Below are positions 51,932 to 60,888 of a stretch of DNA of 64,000 bases, piece by piece (the first letter of the stretch is position 1; each line of letters starts with the position of its first letter). Source of the stretch: Polyangiaceae bacterium. Its GTDB lineage: Bacteria; Myxococcota_A; Polyangia; Polyangiales; Polyangiaceae. Where the stretch lies: positions 62,001 through 126,000 of the forward strand of contig JAHBVX010000014.1 of the NCBI GenBank assembly GCA_019637295.1, given 5' to 3'. The position numbers and the translations under genes were made by a program. Below the pieces are notes generated by a model. That model ran no database searches, was not told the origin of the DNA, and worked only from the letters and a program-made list of their open reading frames with translations.

Positions 51932-53383
51932 CTACAAGTACGGTTTGAACAGGCGCGCCACACCGTTGCGCAAGCGCAGAGCCAGCGGCAGCGCCGCGAG
52001 CTCGTCCCCCGACACCCGACGGGACTCGTTGATGCGCGCATCGACCATCGCGTCGAGCCGCTGGGCCAAGGCGGCGTCGTAGCACTCCACACCGAGCTCG
52101 AAGTTCAGACGCAGACTGCGCGGATCCCAGTTGGCGGAGCCGATCAGCGCCCAACCCGAATCGATCACCAGCAGCTTGGAGTGATCGAAGGGCGGCTTGG
52201 AGAGCCACACGCGCACGCCTCGGCCCAACATCTTCCACAGCTCGCCCCACATCGCCCACTCGACGAGGCGCAGGTTACCGCGCTCCGGGAGCACCACGTC
52301 CACCGTGACGCCGCGCAGCGCGGCCACGTTGAGCGCCGTGATCAGCGCCTCGTCCGGCAGGAAATAGGGCGTCAAGATGCGGATCGAGCGCTCCGCGCAC
52401 GCGATCGCGCCGAGCAGCGACCAGCGCAGCCTGTCCAGGTTCTCGTCCGGTCCATCCACGATCACCCGGCACAGGGTGGGGCCAGCGGGCCGCAGGTGCG
52501 GGAACCAGCGCTCCTCTTCCAGTGCTTCGCGCGTGGAGAACGCCCAGTCCTCGGCGAACACGTCCATCAGGTGCGTGACCACGGGGCCCTCCACTCGGAA
52601 GTGCAGATCCCGCGTCGGATAGCCGGGGTTGTCCGCCAGCACACAACCATGACGCACGTTCATGCCGCCGGTGAACGCCACCTCGCCGTCGACCACCATC
52701 ACCTTGCGGTGATTCCTCAGGTTGAAATACGCGAAGCGCCACGGCAAGAGCATCGGCATGAAGCGCGCAGTGCGTACCCCAGCGCGCCTGAGCAGCGTGT
52801 CGATGGGCGGACGGGAGTAGCGCGCCCCAGCGTCGTCGACCAGCACGCGCACGTCGACGCCGCGAGCCACCGCACGACCGAGCGCGTCGACGAATCGCCG
52901 ACCGGCCGCGTCGCTGTCGAAGATGTAGGTCTCGAAGGCGATGCAGCGCTCGGCGCCTTCGATGGCGTCGAGCATCGCCGGGTAGGCCTCGTCGCCATCG
53001 AACAGGGGCAGCACCTTGTTCCCGGGCAGCAGCGCGCGGGGGACGATGCCAGCCATCACGCGCGCCAGCTCGCCCAGGTGGGCGCCGCCAGGTCCAACGA
53101 AGTCCGGCAAGGTGGCGGCGGTGACCGGGCGTACGTCAGTGTCGTGCGCGTAGCGACGAGCGTCGCGGAACAGCTGCGCCGCGCGACGCCGGATACGATT
53201 GATCCCGAGCAGCATGTAGAGGATTGGCCCGGCCGCAGGTACCAGCAAGATCAGCCCTACCCAGCCGATGGCCGCTCGCACGTCGCGCTTGTTGAGCACC
53301 ACGTGGGCCGCGGCCAGCACCATCATGGCCAGCACCACAGCGCTCACGAGGTGAGGCCAGAGCGATGCGAGCACGTCGACCAT
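51932..53383 (-). CDS. cls: Cardiolipin synthase
   Basis: 483 residues from ATG 53383. Two N-terminal membrane helices (~10-30, ~38-60; VRAAIGWVGLILLVPAAGPI) then two phospholipase-D (HKD) motifs: His225-Lys227-Asp232 in NHRKVMVVDGEVAFTGGMN and His401-Lys403-Asp408 in HSKLLVIDSGWALIGSANWD. This is the two-HKD ClsA-like arrangement that joins two phosphatidylglycerols, or PG with another phospholipid. The 3' end is convergent with the acyl-CoA dehydrogenase gene (1-nt gap). TAGCAT 7 nt upstream supports the start. Confidence 0.94.
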   Translation of the reverse strand: MVDVLASLWPHLVSAVVLAMMVLAAAHVVLNKRDVRAAIGWVGLILLVPAAGPILYMLLGINRIRRRAAQLFRDARRYAHDTDVRPVTAATLPDFVGPGGAHLGELARVMAGIVPRALLPGNKVLPLFDGDEAYPAMLDAIEGAERCIAFETYIFDSDAAGRRFVDALGRAVARGVDVRVLVDDAGARYSRPPIDTLLRRAGVRTARFMPMLLPWRFAYFNLRNHRKVMVVDGEVAFTGGMNVRHGCVLADNPGYPTRDLHFRVEGPVVTHLMDVFAEDWAFSTREALEEERWFPHLRPAGPTLCRVIVDGPDENLDRLRWSLLGAIACAERSIRILTPYFLPDEALITALNVAALRGVTVDVVLPERGNLRLVEWAMWGELWKMLGRGVRVWLSKPPFDHSKLLVIDSGWALIGSANWDPRSLRLNFELGVECYDAALAQRLDAMVDARINESRRVSGDELAALPLALRLRNGVARLFKPYL

Positions 53384-53390
53384 GGGGCGA

Positions 53391-53396
53391 ATGCTA
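53391..53396 (-). promoter_or_regulatory. Putative -10 box (TAGCAT) for cls
   Basis: On the minus strand TAGCAT ends 7 nt before ATG 53383; predicted leaderless transcript. Confidence 0.45.
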
Positions 53397-53440
53397 GGGT
53401 CAGGCCGCCTCGGCGTCGCGCGAATCCGTACGCTTCCGGC

Positions 53441-54196
53441 TCAGGGAGCCGTGGCGGCGCCTGCGCCGAGCCTCGGCGACAGGGTGAGGACGGCGCTGAG
53501 CCGACCGAGAGCGGCCGGCACGCGGGCGCGGAGCTCGGTGCCGAGGGCCGTGGTCAGCCGCTGTTGGGTCTCGCTCTTGTGGCGTGACGTGAGGGGCGCG
53601 TCGGTCGTGTCGCCGATGACGAGGATGCGTGTCTGACAGAGACGCTCACCGCTCTGGGCGTCGTGAACGGCGAGCCAAGTCTCGAGGTGACCCGCCACCC
53701 ACTCGGGCCTCTTGCGGTCCAATCGCCAGATCCACTTCGGTTGCTGAAAGCGCGTGACGTGGAACACGCCCACGAAGCGCTGCTCTCCGAGGCGCCCCAC
53801 CTCGCGCTCGGCGCGCGCCGGGTCGATGCTCGTCGAGAGGCCGTGTAACCCTTCCTCGAGCTCGGCCAGGCTGACGGACTCGAGCTGGGCGTTGATGGAG
53901 AGCGGTAGCAACGTCCGCGCCTCGGCGCGCGCCTCGACCACGCGGGTGGTGAGCGCGCGGGCCGCCTCCCCGGGCGCCTGGAGCGCGAGCTCCGTGTCGT
54001 CGCAGGCGCGCTCCCGGGTCTCGATCGGATCGAGCTCGAGGCTGGCGAGCGCGCGGAGGTGGACCAACGCTTGGTCCCGGTCGCGCGACGACGCAGCCGG
54101 CTCGGGGGCCGTCGTGGTCGGCCCGGCGGCGCTCGGGTCCCCCGCGGGCTCGCCGCAGGCCGCACACAGGAAGATCGTCCACGCCGCTCGCTTCAC
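53441..54196 (-). CDS. Predicted lipoprotein of unknown function
   Basis: 251 residues from GTG 54196 (VKRAAWTIFLCAACGEPAGD), a very short signal with lipobox Cys near 14. An Ala/Pro/Thr linker precedes a helical and then beta-rich body (LVHLRALASLELDPIETRER; VGVFHVTRFQQPKWIWRLDR; QTRILVIGDTTDAPLTSRHK). No family recognised. It is divergent from the radical-SAM gene (80-nt spacer) and upstream of cls in the same direction (57 nt), so it may be co-transcribed with cls. Confidence 0.68.
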   Translation of the reverse strand: MKRAAWTIFLCAACGEPAGDPSAAGPTTTAPEPAASSRDRDQALVHLRALASLELDPIETRERACDDTELALQAPGEAARALTTRVVEARAEARTLLPLSINAQLESVSLAELEEGLHGLSTSIDPARAEREVGRLGEQRFVGVFHVTRFQQPKWIWRLDRKRPEWVAGHLETWLAVHDAQSGERLCQTRILVIGDTTDAPLTSRHKSETQQRLTTALGTELRARVPAALGRLSAVLTLSPRLGAGAATAP

Positions 54197-54276
54197 GGCT
54201 GCGACAGAGCGCGGTTTTCCGAGCCTGGGCCAACATTTCTGCGACTCGGGCGCCGTGGTACGCTGCGCCAACCGTC

Positions 54277-56097
54277 GTGAAGATCGCGCTGCTCTACGCC
54301 CCGCCTTGGAAGATCCCGCGCGCGGGCCAGCCTGCGTACCCGGCCGACGGCCCGCCCGCGGACTTCCGGCCGGGTGATCTGGACCCTGACTTTCACCAGA
54401 CGCCCTACGGCTTGTTCACCCTCGGCGCGCAGGCCATGCGCGAGGGTCACTCCGTCAAGGTCTTGAACCTCTCGGGCTTTGCCTGGGCAGAGATCGAAGC
54501 CGTCGCGCGCGAGCTGGACGCCGAGGTGTTCGGCTTCTCGTGTTGGACGGCGAATCGGCGCGGCGTCGCCTTGATGGCGGCGCTGGTGCGCCGGCTGCAC
54601 CCGTCGGCCACCATCGTCGTCGGCGGCCCACACGCGACCCCGCTCGCCCGGGAGATGCTCGAGCATCACGCGGCCATCGACGTCGTGGTGTGCGGCGAGG
54701 GCGAAGCGACTTTTGGCGAGCTGGTGGGACGGGTCGAGCGGGGCGAGTCCCTGGAGGGCCTGGCGGGCGCCTGGGTCCGCACGCCCGAGGGGGCGTCCGA
54801 GGGGCCACCCCGAGCCAGCATCGCAGAGCTCGACGGCCTGCCCTCGCCCCACGACTACTTCGACACCCACATCCTGATGACGAGCCGGGGGTGTCCCTGG
54901 CAGTGTACCTTCTGCGGCGCCGAGACGAGCTGGGGGCGTGGCTTCCGAGCCAACTCGGTCGAGTACGTGGTGGACGCGCTCGAGAGCGTGCTGCCGCGCC
55001 TGCCGGTGCGCATGATTCAGATCAAGGACGACACCTTCACCACCAACAAGAAGCGTGTGATCGAGCTTTGCCGGGCGATGAGAGCCCGCGAGCTCGGCTT
55101 CTTGTGGAGCTGCGACACACGGGTGGACGTCTTGAACCAGGAGCTGCTCCGGGAGATGCGCCTGGCGGGCTGCGAGCGGCTCTCGCTGGGCGTCGAGAGC
55201 GGCTCACAGCGCATCCTGGACGCCATCCAGAAGAAGATCGAAGTGCACGAGATCGTCGAGGCGACCCGGATGGCCAAGCGGGTGGGCATCAAGGTGCGCT
55301 TCTACATGATGCTCGGCAATCGCGGTGAGACCCACGAGTCCTTCGACGAGACCCTGGCGTTTCTGAACGAAGCCGCTCCGCACAGCTACATCTTCTCCTG
55401 TCTCAGCATCTACCCGGGGACCATCGACTACCAGGACGCCGTCAAGAGCGGCTTGGTCCGCGCCGAGGACTATTTCAGCGGGGACTTCCAGGAGCTCAAG
55501 ACCCCCTTCGATGCGCCACCCGAGCTGACGCGCGTACTCTCCGAGTGGTTCGCCGCGCATCGCGGCGTGCACGAGGTCTACCGCGCGAGCGCCGCCGAGT
55601 GCCGCGACATCTTGACACAGCTCGGCGAGGAGCATCCCCCCGCCGTGCTCGATCTCGCCGAGGCGCTCTATCGCGAGCAGGCCTACGCCGAAGCCATCGA
55701 ACAGGCGGAGCGCGCGCTCGAGCTCGGTCACCCGACGCCTGGACTCGTCTTCAACTCGATCGCGTGCAGCGCGTACGCGGCCGGCGACGTCGAGCGCATG
55801 AAGGCTGCGTTCTTGGAGGGCGCCCGGGTCGATCCGCAACACTGGGTGCTGATCGAGAACGTGCAGCGCGCGCGGCGCTGGTTCGCCGAGCGCGGCCCGG
55901 AGCGCGCCGAGCCGTTGATCCTGGATGCGCGCCACGACTTCGCGCTGTTCGAGCGCAACCTCCAGCCCACGCTGCCGGGTCCCTTGCCCGAGGGTTGGCA
56001 AGCCTGGGTCGAGCCGCCCGCCCCCCGGCGTGCACCGGCGCGCCGGGAGCCGCCCGAGCAATCTCGCACCCGGCTCAAGGTCGTGTCATCGCCCTAG
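54277..56097 (+). CDS. Radical-SAM protein with B12-binding-type N-terminus and TPR tail
   Basis: 606 residues from GTG 54277. N-terminal cobalamin-binding-type Rossmann region (~1-180: MKIALLYAPPWKIPRAGQPA; EVFGFSCWTANRRGVALMAA; ATIVVGGPHATPLAREMLEH) without the DxHxxG base motif. The radical-SAM core binds its 4Fe-4S cluster through Cys206, Cys210 and Cys213 in TSRGCPWQCTFCGAETSWG; IQIKDDTFTTNKKRVIELCR and RLSLGVESGSQRILDAIQKK complete the barrel. The last ~140 residues are TPR-like (DLAEALYREQAYAEAIEQAE). Members of this class methylate or rearrange lipids, peptides or natural products; substrate unknown. No biosynthetic cluster is adjacent. Confidence 0.88.
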   Translation: MKIALLYAPPWKIPRAGQPAYPADGPPADFRPGDLDPDFHQTPYGLFTLGAQAMREGHSVKVLNLSGFAWAEIEAVARELDAEVFGFSCWTANRRGVALMAALVRRLHPSATIVVGGPHATPLAREMLEHHAAIDVVVCGEGEATFGELVGRVERGESLEGLAGAWVRTPEGASEGPPRASIAELDGLPSPHDYFDTHILMTSRGCPWQCTFCGAETSWGRGFRANSVEYVVDALESVLPRLPVRMIQIKDDTFTTNKKRVIELCRAMRARELGFLWSCDTRVDVLNQELLREMRLAGCERLSLGVESGSQRILDAIQKKIEVHEIVEATRMAKRVGIKVRFYMMLGNRGETHESFDETLAFLNEAAPHSYIFSCLSIYPGTIDYQDAVKSGLVRAEDYFSGDFQELKTPFDAPPELTRVLSEWFAAHRGVHEVYRASAAECRDILTQLGEEHPPAVLDLAEALYREQAYAEAIEQAERALELGHPTPGLVFNSIACSAYAAGDVERMKAAFLEGARVDPQHWVLIENVQRARRWFAERGPERAEPLILDARHDFALFERNLQPTLPGPLPEGWQAWVEPPAPRRAPARREPPEQSRTRLKVVSSP

Positions 56098-56716
56098 GGG
56101 CGGGGAGCTCGCGCGCCAGCGCGGCGACGTGCGCCAACGTGGAGGCGTCGCCGTACGCGGCCGCCGCCCACAGCGCACGAAGCGTCGTCAAGACGCCGAG
56201 CACTGGCTCGCTGCGGGTGACGGCATGGAGCCGCAACGCGGCTTGCTCCGCTCGCGCGAGCGCGTCGAGCAGCTCCTTGTGAGCAGGCGCTGCGCCGGCC
56301 AGGCCAGTCCAGGTGCGATACTCCTCGCCGAGCTGCTCCGCGCTCACCGAGCCGAGACCGAGACGACCAACCAGCTCCGCGACGTAGTGCAGGTGCGCGC
56401 GGGACCCGGAGACTGCGTCTGCCCAGAGCGAGACCGCCGCGTCGAAGTCGGTGGTTGCCAGACGGTCGGCCAGATCGGGGCGCCGCGCGGCGAACGCCTC
56501 GACCGCGTCGCTGCCGCCCTTGCTCGCGGCGGCAGCGTCCGCGATGGCGTCGAGCAACCACACCCGCACGAGCCCGGCGCCCGACAGGCCGAGCAGGGCC
56601 GTCCACAGCTCCTCGGATCCAGGTTTGCGAAATCTCACACTCGCCGTCTCGCCGCTCGGCGGCGCGAGCCGGTGACCCTTGCGACCGCGGCGCAGCGCCT
56701 TGCGCTTGGCTCCCAT
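56075..56716 (-). CDS. Hypothetical helical protein
   Basis: 213 residues, not assigned to any family. A strongly basic N-terminus (MGAKRKALRRGRKGHRLAPP) is followed by predominantly Ala/Leu-rich helices (LLGLSGAGLVRVWLLDAIAD; HLHYVAELVGRLGLGSVSAE; HKELLDALARAEQAALRLHA). No signal peptide. Codon use and base composition match neighbouring genes, and a TAAGCC sequence lies 6 nt before the ATG. Its 3' end overlaps the end of the convergent radical-SAM gene by 23 nt. Likely real, but the function is unknown. Confidence 0.6.
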   Translation of the reverse strand: MGAKRKALRRGRKGHRLAPPSGETASVRFRKPGSEELWTALLGLSGAGLVRVWLLDAIADAAAASKGGSDAVEAFAARRPDLADRLATTDFDAAVSLWADAVSGSRAHLHYVAELVGRLGLGSVSAEQLGEEYRTWTGLAGAAPAHKELLDALARAEQAALRLHAVTRSEPVLGVLTTLRALWAAAAYGDASTLAHVAALARELPAPRAMTRP

Positions 56717-56816
56717 CCCGCCGGCTTACGCCAGGCCCGGCGTCGCCGCAAATCCGCGTGTTTCGCCGTATTCGCCCCGGAGGTCCGAGCCAGCTATCCT
56801 TGCCGCCGCAAGCGTC

Positions 56817-58562
56817 ATGTTGGTCCGTGCCATCGCCGTGGGAACCGAGCACAGCAACGCCATCGGCGTCGTGGAGCTCGACTGCGCACCACAGGGGCTC
56901 GTGATCGTCTACCTGGGCGTCGGCGCCTTCAGCGAAGGGTACGCCCCGGGGGCTCTGACCCACGGCACGAAGGTGCTGGTGCCGTGGCCCGCCGTGCTCG
57001 AGGCACGGGTCGAAGGCGACCGAGTCCTCTTGGCGGTCGACCCCAGCCTGACACCACACCACCGTCTGTGCCTGACGAAGTTCTCGAGCGGAGCTCTGCT
57101 CCATCCGCAGCAGGCGCAACGTCAGCGCTTCATTCTGTGGTCCGGCGCGCTGGGGACGGCGCTCGTCGGCGTTCTCATCGCGGTGCTCACGGTGCCACGC
57201 ATCGCTCCCCGCACGAGCGCCAGCGCGACCTTGATGCTCGCCCTGCTCACGGCGGCAACCGTCTTGGTGGCGGGGCTGCTGGCGGAGCGGCAGCTGGTGT
57301 CCAGGCCGGCAGACGAGGCGAGCGCGCGCGACGGCTTCGCCGCCGAGCTCGGCGGGTTCCTGCCCCAGCTCGGGCGTCTGCCCCAGGTTCCCGAGCGGCG
57401 CGTCAAGCCATCGGCGCTGCCGGACCTGGCGGGTTTCTTGCCCCGAACGACGGCCGCGGTCGTGATCACCCTGGCCGCGGGCCTGCTCGGGGTCCTGCTC
57501 ACGGGTCGCGCCTTGCTCTTTCCGAGCAGTGCCAAGCAGCCCGTCGCGCAGCAGGACGACGCTCGGCAGCTCGGCCCCATGCTCGAGCCTGCCGCGGCGG
57601 TAGCGGATCCCGCGCGCACGCCCGCTGCCGCGCCGGCCAGCCCGGCGGCCGCAACGACCGAGCCCACTCCGGCGGAGCCCGCCGCCATGACCGGCGCCAG
57701 CGTCGCGCTCGGTGGCCACTGCACGTGCGCGCGCGCCGACTCACCCCTGTGGCGTACGCCGCTACCGAAGCTGAGCGTGCTCGTGTTCGATCGCAAGCTC
57801 CTGCGCGGTCCCAACCGCACCCGGTTGACCGTAGAGGTCGCGGCCGTGAACAACGGCGAGGGCGAGGTGCGCGAGCTGGCGATGCGGGTAGCGTTCGTGG
57901 AGCAGGATCCGCCGCCCTCCAAGCGCCGCACCGCTGTGTCGCACCGCGCGGTGTTCTTCGAGGGCCCGCTGGGTCCGGGTCAAGCCATCAAGTGGACGGT
58001 AGAGGCGCGCGGCGAGGACGTGGACATCGAGGCGCCTGCCCTCGGGGACCTCGGCGCCGGGGGCGACGGCGCCGCGCCAACCAACCGCATCGCAGAGCTC
58101 TTGCGCGCCAACCATCGCCCAGTTCGCCTGCACGGCGCGATGATGCTCGCGTACCTGGGCGACCCGCGCGCGAAGGAGGCTGCGCTCGAGCTCAAGGAGG
58201 CCCTCCGAGACGACGAGTCGGCGTTCCTCGAGCGCGTGCTGCGTGCGCTCGCGGATGTTCGGGCCTGCGAGGTGCGCCTCTCGGGCACGGGTCCGGCCCG
58301 CCAGCTCGAGGCCTGCGTGTTCAACTCGGGCAACGAGCCGCGAGAGGGTCTGGGGATGAAGCTGCGGGTGCTCAGCGGTCCGGTGAGCACCCTCGAGCCT
58401 ACTCGGGACCCACCCCTGGTGGAGCGCGAGGCCAAGTGGAGCCTGCCTGGCTCGCTCGCCGCTCAGCAGGGCGCGCGAGTGCGCGCTCGGGTCGAGCTGG
58501 GCAGCACCGAGGGGGACCCGGTGATCGAGCTGGTGGTGGATCGCGAAGATCTGCTGCCCTGA
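56817..58562 (+). CDS. Multi-pass membrane protein of unknown function
   Basis: 581 residues from ATG 56817; a TATCCT box ends 16 nt upstream. The N-terminal ~95 residues are a soluble beta domain (VRAIAVGTEHSNAIGVVELD). Hydrophobic segments lie near 105-125, 132-152 and 220-240 (TTAAVVITLAAGLLGVLLTG), followed by an Ala/Pro/Thr linker. The C-terminal ~280 residues look like an Ig-type beta domain plus a helical repeat patch (MMLAYLGDPRAKEAALELKE; FLERVLRALADVRACEVRLS). No named family recognised. A longer frame starting at 56679 is rejected. Confidence 0.7.
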   Translation: MLVRAIAVGTEHSNAIGVVELDCAPQGLVIVYLGVGAFSEGYAPGALTHGTKVLVPWPAVLEARVEGDRVLLAVDPSLTPHHRLCLTKFSSGALLHPQQAQRQRFILWSGALGTALVGVLIAVLTVPRIAPRTSASATLMLALLTAATVLVAGLLAERQLVSRPADEASARDGFAAELGGFLPQLGRLPQVPERRVKPSALPDLAGFLPRTTAAVVITLAAGLLGVLLTGRALLFPSSAKQPVAQQDDARQLGPMLEPAAAVADPARTPAAAPASPAAATTEPTPAEPAAMTGASVALGGHCTCARADSPLWRTPLPKLSVLVFDRKLLRGPNRTRLTVEVAAVNNGEGEVRELAMRVAFVEQDPPPSKRRTAVSHRAVFFEGPLGPGQAIKWTVEARGEDVDIEAPALGDLGAGGDGAAPTNRIAELLRANHRPVRLHGAMMLAYLGDPRAKEAALELKEALRDDESAFLERVLRALADVRACEVRLSGTGPARQLEACVFNSGNEPREGLGMKLRVLSGPVSTLEPTRDPPLVEREAKWSLPGSLAAQQGARVRARVELGSTEGDPVIELVVDREDLLP

Positions 58563-58578
58563 GGCCCGCCGCCGAGCG

Positions 58579-60138
58579 TCACGGGCGCACGAACACGACC
58601 GTCCCGCGATCCTTGTTCAGCACCGAGTGCCAACCGTCCGGTACGGGTGGATCCGTCCACTCGAACAGCCACGCGGAGTCGATGGGCGACAGGTTGACGC
58701 AGCCGTGGCTCCGCACCTTGCCGAACTCGTCGTGCCAGTAGGTTCCATGCAGGGCGTACCCCTTGTGGAAGTACTGCACGAAGGGCACATCGAGCAGGTT
58801 GTACGAGTCGCTCTTGTCGTCGCTGCCGTCCATCGTGGCGGAGACGTGCTTGCTGTGCACCATGAACGTCCCCCGCGCCGTGGCGTGCGTCTTGTCCGGA
58901 TCCCCGAGTCCGCCGCGGCCAGTGCTGACGAGGGTGACGTAGACGGGCTTCTTGCCTTCGTAGGCGACCAGAGCCTGGTCCCGGATGGAGAGATCGATCC
59001 ACTTTCGGGTTCCGGTCGCGAAGCTCGCGTAGCTGTCCCGCGGCTGGATGATGCGCAGCCCCTCGCGCGCAACGTAGTCCCCATCCCGCGTCTCCAAGAA
59101 GCCGTGGTGAGCCTTGCCCGTGAGCTTGATGGCTTCGCGGTGCCGCAGACTGCCCTTGACCTGCATCTGTCCGGCCTCGTTCAGCGTGTAGCGCTGGCCG
59201 AAGTGACTCTGCATGAACGCGACCGGGAGCTCCTCCCCTACTCCGAGCTCCGCACCGTGAAACGAAGACGGCTTGACGACGCGAGTGCGGTCCATCGCGA
59301 TCAAGTCGAGCTCCGTCGTGAGCCCGAACACGCGCCCTTCATGCTCGAACACGCGCTGAATGGCGAAGCCGCTGTCGGGTGCGGCGCGACCGGCGTGCAC
59401 GGAGAAATGCAGGTGCTGCGGCACGCCGTAGGCCTTCTCGATCTTGCGCTTGTCCGCCAGGAACTCCGGCGGTCCGTTGATCTCCCCGAGCAGCTCCTGC
59501 ACGCCCTGCGCCGCGAGCCGCTGCTTCCAGGCAGGTACCCGCCCCAGCACGCCCTTGCCTTCGATGGTCTCCATCTCGGGCACGCTGGCGAGGCGGAAGT
59601 AGCGAAACGGCGCGACCTCCCCCGCCATCGCGTACAGGTACGGGAACCCTTGCCCGCGCACCGCGCGCACGGAGTTCGCGACGACGACGGGGTGGGTGAG
59701 GTCCTTGGTGGCACCCTTGCCCAGGCACACGAACCCGCGCGGGTTGATGCGAAGCCAGCCACCCTGGCACCCCGCGTTGACGATCACCGGGCCGCGCGCG
59801 TCGACGATCGCCCCCGCGCGCAGGTAGCCGTAGCGGGTGCGCTTGTTGCCGGTGTCGGTGTACGCCCAGGTGCGCCAGGCGATGCTCGCGATGCGCGTGC
59901 CATCCGGCTCGAACGGCAGGTTGTCCTGCTCGGTGCCGAGGATCTCCGCGGGGGGCGCGACACCCTTGGCCGTGCGCTGGTCGTCGCCGGGCTCGACGGA
60001 CCCGCCTTCGTCCGAGCTGCTCGCGGCGACGCGCACGGTCGCCGGCGGGGCCGACGGCTCGGCCCCGGGGGGCTCGCGCCGTTGACTGCAGCTCGGCAGC
60101 CACGCCGCGAGGCTGAGCACGAGGAGCGCTCGACGCAT
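58579..60138 (-). CDS. L,D-transpeptidase (YkuD-type), lipoprotein
   Basis: 519 residues from ATG 60138 (MRRALLVLSLAAWLPSCSQR, lipobox Cys 17). The N-terminal ~330 residues contain an SH3-like segment (RYGYLRAGAIVDARGPVIVN) and unassigned beta regions; the YkuD catalytic domain ends in HGTYWHDEFGKVRSHGCVNL with Cys480. Same length class and similar order as the gene at 40552-41991 (shared TDPPVPDGW / SDPKVPAGW-type ends), but this copy is predicted to be membrane-anchored. Expected role: peptidoglycan 3-3 cross-linking. The 217 nt from 60139 to the NUDIX start hold no other feature. Confidence 0.9.
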   Translation of the reverse strand: MRRALLVLSLAAWLPSCSQRREPPGAEPSAPPATVRVAASSSDEGGSVEPGDDQRTAKGVAPPAEILGTEQDNLPFEPDGTRIASIAWRTWAYTDTGNKRTRYGYLRAGAIVDARGPVIVNAGCQGGWLRINPRGFVCLGKGATKDLTHPVVVANSVRAVRGQGFPYLYAMAGEVAPFRYFRLASVPEMETIEGKGVLGRVPAWKQRLAAQGVQELLGEINGPPEFLADKRKIEKAYGVPQHLHFSVHAGRAAPDSGFAIQRVFEHEGRVFGLTTELDLIAMDRTRVVKPSSFHGAELGVGEELPVAFMQSHFGQRYTLNEAGQMQVKGSLRHREAIKLTGKAHHGFLETRDGDYVAREGLRIIQPRDSYASFATGTRKWIDLSIRDQALVAYEGKKPVYVTLVSTGRGGLGDPDKTHATARGTFMVHSKHVSATMDGSDDKSDSYNLLDVPFVQYFHKGYALHGTYWHDEFGKVRSHGCVNLSPIDSAWLFEWTDPPVPDGWHSVLNKDRGTVVFVRP

Positions 60139-60355
60139 GGGGGCGAGGGCGTACCACAAGATCTGTCGTGCGGAAGCGGCAATGGGGCGGAGCCCGGGGC
60201 TGGTGAAGGATCCGCGGGGTGTCGCGCTGCTGTCGGTCCGACGCGGGCACGACAGTCCAGCGCGAGGCCTCGCACGACGCGGCGCGAACGGCGAACCCCG
60301 CCGCCAGAGGGATTACGCCGGCGCCGAAACTGTCCTACCCTCGCGCTTCTGCATC

Positions 60356-60820
60356 ATGCGCGTGTGGTCGGGAGCCTTCGTCGTCGTCAAAGAGGTGGCT
60401 CGCCACATCCTGCGCCGGCCCGTGGTGGGCGTGGCGGCCGCCGCCCGCACGGCCGATGGACGCTGGCTGCTCATCCGGCGACGAGACACGGGCGAGTGGG
60501 CGCTCCCGGGCGGGACGCTGGAGTGGGGGGAGACCCTCCGAGAAGCCTGCGCCCGCGAGCTGTCCGAGGAGGCCGGCGTAGACGGCGTACAGCTCGGTGA
60601 GCTGGTGGGCGTCTACTCGGCGCCACATCGCGACCGGCGCTTTCACGCCGTCACCGTGGTCGTCCGGGCCACCGTGGATGCCCCCACCCGTCCGCCGATG
60701 AACCCCATGGAGATCGCCGAGGCTCGACTGTTCGCCGAAGCAGAGCTGCCACGCCAGCTATCCCACGGCATGACCGCGATGCTCCGCGACGCCCAGGCCG
60801 GAGGAGCTCACTGGGAATGA
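60356..60820 (+). CDS. NUDIX hydrolase
   Basis: 154 residues from ATG 60356; a TACCCT box with TTACGC 17 nt upstream precedes it (14-nt leader). The Nudix box is complete: G53-x5-E59-x7-R67-E68-x2-E71-E72-x-G74 within GGTLEWGETLREACARELSE. The protein hydrolyses a nucleoside-diphosphate-linked compound; the specificity region does not identify which. Its stop overlaps an in-frame ATG of the next gene, but the better start there is further downstream. Confidence 0.9.
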   Translation: MRVWSGAFVVVKEVARHILRRPVVGVAAAARTADGRWLLIRRRDTGEWALPGGTLEWGETLREACARELSEEAGVDGVQLGELVGVYSAPHRDRRFHAVTVVVRATVDAPTRPPMNPMEIAEARLFAEAELPRQLSHGMTAMLRDAQAGGAHWE

Positions 60821-60888
60821 CCGCCGCTTTCCGAACACTTGACGGATCTACTTGTGGCACCCGACTCGCCGCTGCAAAAGGGAGCGTC

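Noticed and set aside
55925-58741. 938-codon open frame on the + strand
   Set aside because: It overlaps the radical-SAM and membrane-protein genes out of frame and is composed of Arg/Ala/Gly repeats without recognisable domains.
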